Source: Guptibacillus hwajinpoensis (GTDB taxonomy: Bacteria; Bacillota; Bacilli; Bacillales; Guptibacillaceae). Taken from it: DNA of 64,000 bases. The position numbers and the translations under genes are program-made. The number at the start of each line of letters is the position of its first letter. Within the stretch, counting starts at the first letter, position 1. Location: NCBI RefSeq assembly GCF_001039475.1, contig NZ_LELK01000001.1:717466-781465 (forward strand). The letters are read 5' to 3'. The notes under the pieces were generated by a model. It made no database searches. It saw only the letters and a list, made by a program, of their open reading frames with translations, and was not told the origin of the DNA. This document shows positions 7,184 through 16,187 of the stretch, piece after piece.

Positions 7184-8466
7184 TCAACATCTCCTGCAAG
7201 ACGAATTCCAGTAAACTGCCAGCGCTTATCAGGAGCGAAAAAATTCCGATAAGAAGGACGAATATGAGATTGAGAGGTTACACAAGAGCCACCACGCAAG
7301 ATCATTTGACTGCTCATAAATTTAGCATTGTATTCACCTAATGCACCATCAAGAGGTTTGTTACCCGGGTATGGCATGTACGGACTTTTCGTCCATTCCC
7401 ACACATCTCCATATGCTTTTTGTAGCTGTCCCTCTCCTTTTTTTACTGAAGCAACCGGATGATAGACACCATCTTCAACAAAATTACCCTCAATCGGTTG
7501 ATCTCTTACGGCAACTTCCCATTCCGCTTCAGTAGGAAGTCTTTTTCCTGCCCAGCTTGCATACGCTTCTGCTTCATAATAGCTAATATGCGTGACAGGC
7601 TCTTCGTTATTTACTGGCACCAAACCGTGTAAAGTGAAATTGTACCATTCACCATCTTTTTTCTCCCAATGTAATGGAGCTTCCCACGATTGATTTTTAA
7701 CGGTTGACCAACCATCTGATAACCAAAATTCAGCGCGTTTATACCCTCCATCTTCGATAAAAGCAAGGTACTCCCCATTTGTAACCGTTCTAGAGGCAAG
7801 TTCAAACGGCTCTAGCCACACTTTATGTACTGGTCTTTCATTATCGAAAGAAAAACCATTGCCCTCATTGATGCCGGTTTCGACAAGTCCGCCTTCAAAT
7901 GATAACCATTCGATAGGAGAAGCTTTGGCTGTTTCAATTGAATCTAGTTCTCGATAGATTGGTTTTAATGGATTAATTGAGAAATTGTATTTAATATCTG
8001 TCATTAAGAGCTCTTGGTGCTGTTGTTCGTGATGTAAACCTATTTCGATTAAGTCTGCAATTTCAATTAATATCGCTTCGTCTGCTTCATTTATTAATCT
8101 CGTTATTTCCTCATCGATATCTTTACGATAACGCCTCACCTTATCGATACTAGGTCGGCTTAATAAGCCTCTAGAATGTCTCGGAAAGAAACTACCAACA
8201 CTTTCGTAGTATGAATTAAAGAGGTAATCAAATTCTTCATGAAAAGAACGGTAACTCTCACTGTATTCTTTTAGTATAAATGTCTCGAAAAACCAAGTTG
8301 TATGAGCCATGTGCCATTTTGGAGGACTTACATCCGGTATTGATTGGATTGTATAGTCTTCCGTTTCAAGTGGTTCTACTAATTTATTTGTCATCATTCT
8401 TGTTGTTTCGTACGAATGGAGCAATTGATTTCTTAATTCAGTTGTTTGGATAGATTGTTGTACCAT
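7180..8466 (-). CDS. egtB: Ergothioneine synthase EgtB (hercynine sulfoxide synthase)
   Basis: A 428-residue non-heme iron enzyme that joins hercynine to a thiol (gamma-glutamylcysteine or cysteine) using O2. The N-terminal DinB-like domain supplies the iron ligands: PPKWHMAHTTWFFE near residue 48 and HHEQQHQELLMTD near residue 130. The C-terminal domain has the formylglycine-generating-enzyme fold (EPVTHISYYEAEAYASWAG, RLPTEAEWE, WEWTKSPY, RGGSC). The ATG at 8466 follows GGGAGGAAC; an upstream ATG ten codons earlier lacks a site. It is the first gene of the egtB-egtD pair. The thiol donor cannot be told from sequence alone. Confidence 0.94.
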   Translation of the reverse strand: MVQQSIQTTELRNQLLHSYETTRMMTNKLVEPLETEDYTIQSIPDVSPPKWHMAHTTWFFETFILKEYSESYRSFHEEFDYLFNSYYESVGSFFPRHSRGLLSRPSIDKVRRYRKDIDEEITRLINEADEAILIEIADLIEIGLHHEQQHQELLMTDIKYNFSINPLKPIYRELDSIETAKASPIEWLSFEGGLVETGINEGNGFSFDNERPVHKVWLEPFELASRTVTNGEYLAFIEDGGYKRAEFWLSDGWSTVKNQSWEAPLHWEKKDGEWYNFTLHGLVPVNNEEPVTHISYYEAEAYASWAGKRLPTEAEWEVAVRDQPIEGNFVEDGVYHPVASVKKGEGQLQKAYGDVWEWTKSPYMPYPGNKPLDGALGEYNAKFMSSQMILRGGSCVTSQSHIRPSYRNFFAPDKRWQFTGIRLAGDVE

Positions 8467-8530
8467 ATGTTCCTCCCTGATTTGTATAATTGACACCAGA
8501 ATTTACCCCGGTTTAATCTAAATTAAACAT

Positions 8531-9163
8531 TCATAAGCATATTCCTGTTTCTACAAGGGCTTTTGCGATCACTTTTTGACCTTCGTCATTCGGATGAATA
8601 CCGTCATCAGATAATAACTTTTCTTCTCTTCCGCGAAAAAGAGTAAAAACATCTGCTACTTTCACGTGTTCTTCTATCGAACAGTCTTCTATATGATCGT
8701 TAAAAGCCTGAACCCAATAATTGGCTAATGGAAGATTAGGAAATGGATTGTATAAATTAACAACCCTTATCATATAGTTGTCCCGCTGTTTATTTAAATT
8801 AGTTGATAGATAATCCACGATCCAATTCATATTTTGACAGCAATGATGGAGAGCTTTATATAATATGCTTTTGTCATTCATTTTCACAAAATCTTGCATA
8901 GCATCAATTAAGTCATTTCCCCCAGCTGTTAACGTCACAACGCTTGTATTGTTTAATGAAATAGTAGACGAAGCAAGTGCTTGTTTAACATCTTCGGTTG
9001 TTGAACCATTTCGAGCATATATTCTTGATCGCACACAGTTTTTTGTAGCTCGTTTAAGTGCTGATGCATAAAAGTCTACAAATGTAGGTGAAAATAAAAT
9101 TGTACCTGTACCAAGAGTAATAGAGTCTCCAATAGCTGTATAAAGAATTGGATATTCTGTCAT
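8531..9163 (-). CDS. SGNH/GDSL-family hydrolase
   Basis: A 210-residue esterase-like protein. Block I is IGDSITLGTG (residues 11-20) with the nucleophile Ser. Block III is TAGGNDLID near residue 80, with the oxyanion-hole Asn. Block V is DDGIHPNDEG near residue 187, with the catalytic Asp and His. No signal peptide is seen, so it is probably cytosolic or released by an unknown route. The ATG is preceded by GAGGTGATTCT. It lies 65 bases upstream of egtB on the same strand and could be co-transcribed with egtBD, but no role in that pathway is known to me. Confidence 0.88.
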   Translation of the reverse strand: MTEYPILYTAIGDSITLGTGTILFSPTFVDFYASALKRATKNCVRSRIYARNGSTTEDVKQALASSTISLNNTSVVTLTAGGNDLIDAMQDFVKMNDKSILYKALHHCCQNMNWIVDYLSTNLNKQRDNYMIRVVNLYNPFPNLPLANYWVQAFNDHIEDCSIEEHVKVADVFTLFRGREEKLLSDDGIHPNDEGQKVIAKALVETGICL

Positions 9164-9344
9164 AGAATCACCTCACTGAATAGTTGCTTTACCTTATTCG
9201 CAACAAATCAAATTGGTTCTTCCTATTTATTTCAAGACTATATTAATGAACAGTGTTGATTGTTTGCTCATTTACGCCCTGGGGTGACCAATCGCTTCGA
9301 ATAAATAATCGAGAAATCAACAATATGAACTAACATTGCCTATT

Positions 9345-9551
9345 TTAAAGGTCTCCAATCTCCAGGACCTTCCCCATGTGAATAATAGTAGGTACAATTG
9401 AATCACCTGTATAGTTTAGTAACTCCTGTTGTTTATTCGGTTGTTCGAAAAGATTAATTTCTTCAAAAGGAATTTCTTTCTTATTTAGATACGATTTAAT
9501 TTTCCCGCATTCGATACAACTCGTTATCGTGTATAATGTAAGCTGTTCCAT
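9345..9551 (-). CDS. Glutaredoxin-like small thiol protein
   Basis: A 68-residue protein with a glutaredoxin-type N-terminus: LTLYTITSCIECGKIKSYL has a CxxC motif after the first beta strand, then IPFEEINL and VPTIIHMGKVL with the cis-proline. It is shorter than classical glutaredoxins and ends soon after the third strand. The ATG at 9551 follows AGGAGG with a rather long 13-base gap; an upstream in-frame ATG lies on the ribosome site itself. It probably reduces disulfides or mixed thiols. The 180 bases downstream, towards the GDSL gene, show nothing I can name. Confidence 0.75.
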   Translation of the reverse strand: MEQLTLYTITSCIECGKIKSYLNKKEIPFEEINLFEQPNKQQELLNYTGDSIVPTIIHMGKVLEIGDL

Positions 9552-9638
9552 GTTAGTTTCCTTACCTCCTAACATGATTAGTATACGATTAAACCCTATG
9601 TAAACGATGTAAGCTGAATTACTAGTCGTTTTTGTGTA

Positions 9639-9802
9639 AGGCTCTTTTCTAAAAGATTGTTGGTTTTGAAAGTATTTTCGTAAAAGAACCTGACTACGCT
9701 AATTGGAGCGGAAGGAGGCTCACCGCCCGCCCCGCGGAAAGCGAGCATCCTGGAGCGGAAATTAACCCACGCTTATAGCAACAATGTATACGAAAAGAGC
9801 CT
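9639..9802 (-). repeat. MITE-like element, family A, copy 3 (inverted), with 6-bp target duplication
   Basis: Same ends and GC-rich core as copy 2 but in reverse orientation (AGGCTCTTTTCTAAAAGATT at left, CGAAAAGAGCCT at right). TGTGTA flanks it on both sides (9633-9638 and 9803-9808). It ends about 35 bases before the Crp-like gene, so it may affect that promoter. Confidence 0.85.
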
Positions 9803-9836
9803 TGTGTAAAGTTTAAATGAATTGCAGGTGATCACA

Positions 9837-10526
9837 ATGGATAAGTTAACAATGCTATCTCAAATTAATTTGTTCGATGAGCTTGAGATGAGTGATTTAA
9901 AACAAATTGATAACGTTAGCGATATGCAGCCTTTAAAGAAAGGTACATTGATCCTTGGACCAGAGAAACCTATGAAAGCTCTATTTCTTCTGAAACAAGG
10001 GACAGTCCGCCTCTACCGGTCGAATGCAGCCGGAAAACAATTAACCGTAGACCTTCTTGGTGATGGGAACATTTTTGGGGAAACATCGAGCTTTTCGTTA
10101 ACCGATGATTTGGTTTATGCCGAAGCAATGTCGGATGTGTATGTTTGCATAATTGGGAAATCTCAATTTGAGACACTTATTTCTGAAAACCCTAAATTAG
10201 CAATCAAATTCATCGAAATCCTGTCATCACGGCTTAAAGAAATATATGAAATGAGCGAGAACCTTGCACTTCATAGTGTGAAATATCGAATCCTTTCTTT
10301 ATTACTTAAATTAAGTGAGAAATTCGGCAAACGTAAAAACGAGTGGCAAACGATTGACATTAAATTAACTCACTATGACATAGCTACTATGATTGGTTCA
10401 ACAAGGGAAACAGTAAGTGCAACAATCAGTGACCTTAAAAAGGCAGGTTATATTAAGAAGAATCCGCTCATTTTTGCGGTTCACGCGAGTAAAACAAACC
10501 TCTTCCTTGAAGAGAAAGGTGAGTAA
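9837..10526 (+). CDS. Crp/Fnr-family transcriptional regulator
   Basis: A 229-residue DNA-binding regulator. The N-terminal cyclic-nucleotide-binding fold (about residues 5-120) contains LFLLKQGTVRLYR and GNIFGETSSFS, the beta-roll and the phosphate-cassette position. The C-terminal winged helix holds HYDIATMIGSTRETVSATI near residue 180, a clear Crp recognition helix. No cysteine cluster for an Fe-S centre is visible, so it is not a classical Fnr. The ATG at 9837 follows AGGTGAT; a TTG five codons upstream is less likely. A terminator follows. The ligand and targets are unknown. Element A3 lies directly upstream. Confidence 0.9.
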   Translation: MDKLTMLSQINLFDELEMSDLKQIDNVSDMQPLKKGTLILGPEKPMKALFLLKQGTVRLYRSNAAGKQLTVDLLGDGNIFGETSSFSLTDDLVYAEAMSDVYVCIIGKSQFETLISENPKLAIKFIEILSSRLKEIYEMSENLALHSVKYRILSLLLKLSEKFGKRKNEWQTIDIKLTHYDIATMIGSTRETVSATISDLKKAGYIKKNPLIFAVHASKTNLFLEEKGE

Positions 10527-10531
10527 CTGCA

Positions 10532-10570
10532 TAAGAAAAGACGCTAAGAGAACGTAGCGTCTTTTCTTAT
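10532..10570. terminator. Bidirectional terminator after the Crp-like gene
   Basis: AAGAAAAGACGCT pairing with AGCGTCTTTTCTT around an 11-base loop, with T-rich tails on either strand. It separates the Crp-like gene from the convergent small CxxC gene. Confidence 0.85.
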
Positions 10571-10578
10571 CCCTCAAT

Positions 10579-10785
10579 CTAAGGTGCCATTTTCCCATCA
10601 GAATCTTTCTGGTTATCTTTTTTACCTTCAAGTTTATCCCACTTAATTGGTCTATTAAGATTTAATTTCTTTTTTAAGTTCAACAAGCAATTGAAATGAC
10701 CAACATACCATTTGTCGAACTTAACCATATGAATGGTTTCCCAGTCCCTCATCTCCTTCGTACATCCATCACAATGTATTTCCAT
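10579..10785 (-). CDS. Small CxxC-containing hypothetical protein
   Basis: A 68-residue protein, not recognised. The N-terminus has MEIHCDGCTKEMRDWETI, a CxxC pair; a third cysteine comes in GHFNCLLNL near residue 33. It may bind a metal, but the fourth ligand is not obvious. The C-terminal third is lysine- and aspartate-rich and probably disordered. The ATG is preceded by AGGAAG at a long spacing. It converges on the Crp-like gene across a shared terminator, which supports it as a real transcript end. Function unknown. Confidence 0.6.
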   Translation of the reverse strand: MEIHCDGCTKEMRDWETIHMVKFDKWYVGHFNCLLNLKKKLNLNRPIKWDKLEGKKDNQKDSDGKMAP

Positions 10786-11037
10786 TGGAAGGCACTTCCT
10801 GTCTTAAGTATTTTCTTTATTTATATTCAATAGATCTATAATGTGATTGGTCATCTGTACAAAAAAAGCGTATCGAGTTGGTTGTACTCTCAATTTGGAG
10901 AGTAAAAACAAGTCCACCTCTACTATTTTGTGGCTCATTTTCTTCTGTGGATGTGGTTAGTGTTCCTGGCTCTCCTGAAACAATTTCCCCAAATATATTG
11001 GTATACTTAACAAAACGATTTATTACAAGGAGGAAAA

Positions 11038-11412
11038 ATGATGCAACTAGGTGCATTTTCTGTAAGCTTAACTGTAAAAGATATCAACCTATCTAAGTCA
11101 TTTTATGAAACTTTAGGATTTAAAGTATTGGGTGGAGACATTGAGGAGAACTGGCTTATATTGAAAAATGGGGATTGTATTATCGGACTTTTCCAGGGAA
11201 TGTTTGAAAAGAATATACTTACATTTAATCCAGGTTTGAATCAGGACACTGAAAACCTTGAGTCGTTTACAGACGTTAGAGAATTACAAAAGCAATTCGA
11301 AGAAAAAGGCATCACACTCCTGACTCGAGCAGATGAATCAGGAGAAGGACCAGCCCACCTTACCATAGAAGATCCAGACGGAAATCCTATCCTTATCGAT
11401 CAACATAAATAA
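11038..11412 (+). CDS. VOC (glyoxalase/bleomycin-resistance fold) protein
   Basis: A 124-residue protein of the vicinal oxygen chelate superfamily. It starts with [25 protein letters not shown], the usual first beta-alpha motif, and ends with [16 protein letters not shown], the typical last strand with a Glu/Asp-rich metal-side edge. It is probably a dimer of two beta-alpha-beta-beta-beta modules. A strong site GGAGGAAAA precedes ATGATG. Its enzymatic activity cannot be predicted from sequence. A terminator follows at 11451. Confidence 0.88.
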   Translation: MMQLGAFSVSLTVKDINLSKSFYETLGFKVLGGDIEENWLILKNGDCIIGLFQGMFEKNILTFNPGLNQDTENLESFTDVRELQKQFEEKGITLLTRADESGEGPAHLTIEDPDGNPILIDQHK

Positions 11413-11450
11413 TTTAGAGTATTTGACGTCCGCCCTAGTGCTGAAGACTT

Positions 11451-11486
11451 AAAAGAAGCGCAGAGATTAAATCTCTGCGCTTCTTT
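11451..11486. terminator. Bidirectional terminator between VOC and M29 genes
   Basis: AAGAAGCGCAGAGATT pairs with AATCTCTGCGCTTCTT; T runs follow on both strands. Confidence 0.88.
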
Positions 11487-11531
11487 CTGCGAAAATAAAC
11501 GAACCAGTGCATAGGAATGGTGGCTTCGGGA

Positions 11532-12647
11532 TTACTTAAGGTTCTCAGGATTTAACGCTTGAAGCGCCTCTGGAACAAACTTTCCATCTTTACGAATTAA
11601 TTCATCATCGAACCAAATTTGACCACCACCATATTCAGGACGCTGGATTAATACGAGATCCCAGTGAACGGAAGAATCGTTCCCGTTTGGAGCTTCATCA
11701 TACGCTTGTCCAGGCGTAAAGTGGAATGAACCATCAATCTTTTCATCGAAAAGGATATCTTTCATTGGCTCTCTGATAAATGGATTTACGCCAATTGCAA
11801 ATTCACCGATATATCGAGCACCTTCATCCGTATTAAGAATGTGATTTAAGCGTTCCGTATCATTTGCTTCTGCATCAATCACCTTACCATTTTCAAACGT
11901 AAGCTGAACATCCTCAAAAACAAAACCATTATATGGAGAAGGCGTGTTATAAGTAATAACGCCATTTACACTATCTTTAACTGGGGCAGTAAATACTTCA
12001 CCATCTGGGATATTAAGATTACCTGCACATTTAACAGCAGGGATGTCTTTAATTGAGAAACTTAAATTCGTATCTGGGGAAACGATTCGAACGATATCAG
12101 CTTGATTCATACGGTCAACAAGCGCATCCATTGCTTCACTCATTTTCGCATAATCCATCGTACAAACATTAAAGTAGAAATCTTCAAACGCTTCTGTACT
12201 CATACCAGAAAGCTGTGCCATCGATTCATTTGGATATCTCATTACAACCCACTTCGTATTCTTAACACGTTGGTTGCTATGAACTTTTGTTTTATAAATT
12301 TGATTGTAAAGAGCCATCTTCTCTTCAGGAACGTCAGATAGTTCATTAATATTCTGTGATCCACGTATACCAATGTAGGCATCCATTTGCTTCATTTGAT
12401 TCAAGTCAATCTCAGCCCACTGTGAAATTTGGTCTTCAGTTGCATTCATCAACAATTCACGAATGATTTGGTTATCGCGTAAATTAACGTGCGGAAATCC
12501 CCCAACTTTATGTACTTCTTTCACTATACTTCTTACAAGGGGATTATCCACATCGAACGCTTCAATTAAAACATGTTCACCAGGCTTAATTTCAGTTGAG
12601 TACTGAACAAGTTTCTGTGAAAATTCTATAATACGAGAATCAATCAT
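11532..12647 (-). CDS. M29-family metalloaminopeptidase (AmpS-like)
   Basis: A 371-residue cytosolic aminopeptidase. The family features seen are the N-terminal KPGEHVLIEA strand, IPDGEVFTAPVKDSVNG (with a Glu ligand), NTDEGARYIGEFAIGVNP and the C-terminal GNDSSVHWDLVL, which carries the metal-binding His/Asp. The family uses two metal ions (Co, Mn or Zn) and removes N-terminal residues from peptides. Shorter than the 410-residue AmpS of B. subtilis, but both lengths occur. A second, divergent M29 gene lies at 51439-52692. The ATG lies after a weak AGGGAG site. Confidence 0.9.
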   Translation of the reverse strand: MIDSRIIEFSQKLVQYSTEIKPGEHVLIEAFDVDNPLVRSIVKEVHKVGGFPHVNLRDNQIIRELLMNATEDQISQWAEIDLNQMKQMDAYIGIRGSQNINELSDVPEEKMALYNQIYKTKVHSNQRVKNTKWVVMRYPNESMAQLSGMSTEAFEDFYFNVCTMDYAKMSEAMDALVDRMNQADIVRIVSPDTNLSFSIKDIPAVKCAGNLNIPDGEVFTAPVKDSVNGVITYNTPSPYNGFVFEDVQLTFENGKVIDAEANDTERLNHILNTDEGARYIGEFAIGVNPFIREPMKDILFDEKIDGSFHFTPGQAYDEAPNGNDSSVHWDLVLIQRPEYGGGQIWFDDELIRKDGKFVPEALQALNPENLK

Positions 12648-12718
12648 ATTCTCCCTCTTTTCTTTATAATAATCGCTTCGCCTTCATTATACGCATTAAA
12701 GAACCATTTCTTCAAACA

Positions 12719-12745
12719 TTAAAAAACCGGGCCTAAGCCCGGTCT
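12719..12745 (-). terminator. Terminator of the AldA-like gene
   Basis: Minus-strand GACCGGGC-TTAG-GCCCGGTT followed by TTTT, two bases after the stop codon. Confidence 0.9.
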
Positions 12746-12747
12746 CT

Positions 12748-14196
12748 TTACTTAATATTCTGGTCATATTCCATATAAATCACGTGTGTTGACAAATATT
12801 CATTTAAGCCGTGCTTACCATCTGCGCCGCCAATCCCTGATTGACCCATTCCAGCATGGAAGCCTTGAACAGCTTCGAAGTTTTCACGGTTTACGAATGT
12901 TTCACCATAACGAAGCACGTTAGACGCCTTCATAACTTCATGCATGTTATCACTAAAGATTGAAGAAGAAAGTCCGTAGTTCGTATCATTTGCAGCTTCT
13001 AAGACTTTATCAAAATCGCTATACACAACGATTGGAAGTACAGGACCAAAAATTTCTTCTTGAATGACGTTCATGTCCTGAGAAACGTCTGTTAGAACGG
13101 TTGGTTCAAAGAAGAAGCCTTTGTCGCGATCGATTCTCTTTCCACCAGTCTTCACAACTGCACCTGCTTTAACCGCGTTGTTTACCATCTCTTCAACAGA
13201 ATCGATTTGCTGTTCGTTAGCAAGTGGTCCGATGTCGCAACCTTCTTCATTTAAAGAATCACCAACTTTTGTATCCTTAAAGGTTTCAGTGATTTTTGAA
13301 ATAAATTCCTCTGCTACATCCTCATGAACGTATACTCGCTCAGCGTTCGTACAAGCTTGTCCATTGTTTGTAATGCGAGAAGTTGTAATCTTTTCTACTG
13401 CAAGATCAACATTTGCATGTTTTGTTACGATTGCAGGTGCTTTACCTCCTAGCTCGAGGTTTACTTTCGTAATGTTTTTAGCGGCAGCTTCCATTACTTT
13501 AGATCCTGCTGGATAGCTTCCTGTTAAGCTTATCATTGCAATATCAGGGGATGACGCAAGTGGTGTACCAATATCTGAACCTTTACCAGTAATTAAATTA
13601 AATACGCCTTTAGGAACACCAGCTTCATGAATGATGCTTGCTAGCTCACACGCCGTATTTGGTGTGTATTGACTTGGTTTAATAATGATAGGACATCCTG
13701 TAACAAATGCTGGTGCAACTTTGCGTGCAAAGATAAACATTGGGAAGTTCCAAGGTACAATACCACCAACGATACCAATAGGTTTTTTGAAGACAAGAAT
13801 ATTCTCATTTGGACGATCACTTTGAAGAACTTCTCCTTCATATCTTCTAGCCCAACCAGCCATATAACGGAAGTAGTCGATCGTTAATTCTACTTCAGCT
13901 TTGGAAGCATCCGTTGTCTTACCGTTCTCTTCAGTAAGCATTCTAATAAATGTATCTTTTCGATCTTCTATTTTATTTGCAATTGTTGTTAAGTATTCAG
14001 CACGTTCGATAGAAGGCTTGTGTTCCCAATCCTGTTGTGATGATTTAGCAGCTTCGATTGCTCGTTCAACGTCCTTCTCATCACCTTTGGGGATACGGGA
14101 TATGACTTCTTCTGTTGCTGGATTTATCACATCAATCATTTCTTCAGAATTGCTCTTCGTAAATTGACCATTAATGTAGATTTGATAACTATTCAC
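12748..14196 (-). CDS. Aldehyde dehydrogenase, lactaldehyde/glycolaldehyde (AldA) type
   Basis: A 482-residue NAD(P)-dependent enzyme. The cofactor site is in SLTGSYPAGSKVMEAAA (about residue 220). The catalytic Glu lies in LELGGKAPAI and the nucleophilic Cys in NNGQACTNAERVYV near residue 285. EEIFGPVLPI is the second signature. The C-terminal stretch YGETFVNRENFEAVQGFHAG and SGIGGADGKHGLNEYL is very like E. coli AldA, which oxidises L-lactaldehyde and glycolaldehyde. The start is GTG eight bases after AGGAGG. It stands alone with its own terminator. Substrate range is inferred from that C-terminal signature. Confidence 0.9.
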   Translation of the reverse strand: MNSYQIYINGQFTKSNSEEMIDVINPATEEVISRIPKGDEKDVERAIEAAKSSQQDWEHKPSIERAEYLTTIANKIEDRKDTFIRMLTEENGKTTDASKAEVELTIDYFRYMAGWARRYEGEVLQSDRPNENILVFKKPIGIVGGIVPWNFPMFIFARKVAPAFVTGCPIIIKPSQYTPNTACELASIIHEAGVPKGVFNLITGKGSDIGTPLASSPDIAMISLTGSYPAGSKVMEAAAKNITKVNLELGGKAPAIVTKHANVDLAVEKITTSRITNNGQACTNAERVYVHEDVAEEFISKITETFKDTKVGDSLNEEGCDIGPLANEQQIDSVEEMVNNAVKAGAVVKTGGKRIDRDKGFFFEPTVLTDVSQDMNVIQEEIFGPVLPIVVYSDFDKVLEAANDTNYGLSSSIFSDNMHEVMKASNVLRYGETFVNRENFEAVQGFHAGMGQSGIGGADGKHGLNEYLSTHVIYMEYDQNIK

Positions 14197-14294
14197 TTGA
14201 AAGACCTCCTACGTGTTAATGATCAACTGTTCCCTTGTTAGGAACATCCCTAAACATTTTATGGCATATTCACTAATAAAATGAATTTAAGACA

Positions 14295-14324
14295 CAAAAA
14301 AATCCCTGCTATTTAGCAGGAATT
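14295..14324 (-). terminator. Terminator of the 45-residue gene
   Basis: Minus-strand TCCTGCTAAATAGCAGGGA hairpin followed by TTTTTTT, a few bases after the small gene's stop codon. Confidence 0.88.
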
Positions 14325-14328
14325 TGCA

Positions 14329-14466
14329 TTATTCTTCACGTTCTTCATTGCTAACTGTTTTGTGTCCAGTTGAAGCTTCGTGTGGAAACTTCGTTTGATC
14401 AGCTGTTGCAGGGCGCTTTCGCTCCATACCTTTTTTCTTATGATCAAATGCTTTCCCTCGACCCAT
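14329..14466 (-). CDS. Small basic hypothetical protein, 45 residues
   Basis: Starts MGRGKAFDHKKKGMERK and ends SNEEREE: charged, strongly hydrophilic, no hydrophobic core. ATG is preceded by GGAGGGATAGT, an excellent ribosome site, and a terminator follows directly, so it is very likely expressed. The amino-acid make-up recalls small spore-associated or nucleic-acid-binding proteins of bacilli, but I do not recognise the family. Located between the AldA-like gene and the candidate RNA. Confidence 0.75.
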   Translation of the reverse strand: MGRGKAFDHKKKGMERKRPATADQTKFPHEASTGHKTVSNEEREE

Positions 14467-14574
14467 ACTATCCCTCCTTCCATGTGGATAGTATGTCACC
14501 TGATAAAAGGCATATTCGAAAAAAATAATATAAGAATGTATAAGAACAACTTTATCTGGCCATTATAATTAGTG

Positions 14575-14787
14575 AAGAAGGAAAACAAAAGTGCATAAGG
14601 AAAGACGGCTTCGTCAATTAAGGAGATGGTCGCGTTGAACTACTCTGTTGGTAAAACAAGGCTCTAACAACTTTCGATAGAAAGAGGTGTCTCCAAAAGA
14701 CAATTTCCGTTCTACCCCATCGCATGTTTAGCATAAGCTAATAATTTCCTTCTTCATGGCCTTATCCATACGGATAGGGCCTTTTTC
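14575..14787 (+). ncRNA. Candidate structured non-coding RNA, about 210 nt, unassigned
   Basis: A gene-free stretch. A TATAAT box lies at 14564-14569, though without a good -35. GAAGAAGGAAA at the left pairs with TTTCCTTCTTC at 14747-14756. Between them are local hairpins GACG-GCTT-CGTC, CTTTC-GATA-GAAAG, TGTCT-CCAAA-AGACA and TTAGC-ATAA-GCTAA. It closes with a plus-strand terminator GGCCTTATCC-ATAC-GGATAGGGCC and TTTTTCT (14758-14787). No plus-strand reading frame precedes that terminator. A length near 190 nt with pairing ends resembles 6S RNA in outline, but I could not build the 6S central bubble. It does not match tmRNA, SRP or RNase P RNA. Confidence 0.5.
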
Positions 14788-16175
14788 TATACGTTTTCCT
14801 TCACTTTTAAATGATGATAAGCTAATTCAAGCTGAACTTTAATTTGTTCAGGTGAAGTACCTCCATAGCTTTTTCTTGCATTCATAACGTTTGCAGGTTT
14901 CAAGATATCAAATACATCTTCCTCAAACAGTGGCGTGAAGGTTTTGTATTCTTGTAGCGTTAGATCCAGCAAATACTTTTGATGCTGAATGCTGTATAAA
15001 ACAATTTTCCCAATCATTTCGTGAGACTCTCGAAACGTCATTCCCTTGTTCACAAGGTAATCAGCTATGTCTGTTGCGTTTGAATAATCCTCATTCACTG
15101 CCTGCTTCATGTTCTCAGTTTTCACAGTCATTGTCGCTATCATTGGTGCTAATAGCTTTAAGGCACCATCTAACGTTTTGGCTGTGTCAAACATGCCTTC
15201 TTTATCTTCTTGCATATCTTTGTTATAAGCTAGTGGTAATCCCTTCAAAACAGTTAGCAAACTGAATAAGTTCCCATAAACTCTTCCTGTTTTTGCGCGT
15301 AACAATTCAGGAACATCAGGATTCTTCTTCTGAGGCATAATACTAGAGCCTGTGCAGAATGAGTCATCAAGTTCGATGAACTGAAATTCCTGACTGCTCC
15401 AGATGACCATTTCTTCTGACAAACGAGACATATGCATCATTAGAATTGAAGCGTTGGAGAGAAATTCGAGAATAAAATCACGGTCACTGACAGCATCCAT
15501 ACTATTTGGATAAACATCTTCAAACCCAAGTAGCTCTGCTGTTCGATGACGATCAATTGGAAACGTCGTCCCTGCTAGCGCACCTGCACCAAGTGGTAGC
15601 ACATTTGTCCGTTTCAAGCTATCCTGAAATCTTTCCTTGTCTCGTTCAAACATCCAGAAATAGGCTAGCATATGGTGTGCAAACGAAACAGGTTGCGCGC
15701 GTTGCAAGTGAGTATAACCAGGGAGAACCGTTTCAACATGTTCTTCAGCTTGCTTCACAATTGCTTGCTGAACTGCTTCGATATGCGTGATGAATAACTT
15801 CACCTTCTTAACAAGATACATGTGCATATCGGTTGCTACCTGGTCGTTACGACTTCTTCCTGTATGAAGTTTCCCTCCAACTGGACCTATTTCATCAATG
15901 AGGGCTTTTTCGATATTCATATGAATGTCTTCATGTGACACATCATATTCAAACTCACCGGATTGAATATTCTCAAGAACAATATTCAATCCGCGTTTAA
16001 TTTCTAACATGTCAGCTGAACTAATGACGCCACATTCACTTAGCATCTGCACATGGGCAAGACTACCTTCAATATCTTCTTCTGCAAGTTCTTTATCATA
16101 TTGAATAGATGCTGTATATTCTTCTACGAGTTTATTCGTTTCTTTCGTAAAACGTCCTCCCCAAAGCTTAGACAC
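14787..16175 (-). CDS. argH: Argininosuccinate lyase
   Basis: A 462-residue cytosolic homotetramer that splits argininosuccinate to arginine and fumarate, the last step of arginine synthesis. The fumarase/aspartase signature [14 protein letters not shown] is near residue 280, with the catalytic Ser loop. [15 protein letters not shown] near residue 105 and [15 protein letters not shown] near residue 155 carry the catalytic His region. It begins 12 bases after the argG stop codon and is surely co-transcribed with it. Its stop codon lies at the 3' end of the convergent candidate RNA terminator. Confidence 0.98.
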   Translation of the reverse strand: MSKLWGGRFTKETNKLVEEYTASIQYDKELAEEDIEGSLAHVQMLSECGVISSADMLEIKRGLNIVLENIQSGEFEYDVSHEDIHMNIEKALIDEIGPVGGKLHTGRSRNDQVATDMHMYLVKKVKLFITHIEAVQQAIVKQAEEHVETVLPGYTHLQRAQPVSFAHHMLAYFWMFERDKERFQDSLKRTNVLPLGAGALAGTTFPIDRHRTAELLGFEDVYPNSMDAVSDRDFILEFLSNASILMMHMSRLSEEMVIWSSQEFQFIELDDSFCTGSSIMPQKKNPDVPELLRAKTGRVYGNLFSLLTVLKGLPLAYNKDMQEDKEGMFDTAKTLDGALKLLAPMIATMTVKTENMKQAVNEDYSNATDIADYLVNKGMTFRESHEMIGKIVLYSIQHQKYLLDLTLQEYKTFTPLFEEDVFDILKPANVMNARKSYGGTSPEQIKVQLELAYHHLKVKENV

Positions 16176-16187
16176 GTTAACAACTCC

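Noticed and set aside
7180-8466. Formylglycine-generating enzyme / sulfatase modifier
   Set aside because: The C-terminal half has that fold, but the N-terminal DinB-like domain with the WHMAHTTW and HHEQQHQE iron motifs and the overlap with egtD identify EgtB.
10817-11056. Minus-strand frame of 79 residues upstream of the VOC gene
   Set aside because: Its composition is protein-like (FGEIVSGEPGTLTTST, GGLVFTLQIE), so it could be a gene remnant. It has no ribosome site, overlaps the VOC gene's own leader and start, and matches nothing I know.
14575-14787. 6S RNA assignment
   Set aside because: Length and pairing ends fit, but I could not draw a long rod with a central bubble, and the location beside argH is not a usual 6S site. 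Left as unassigned.
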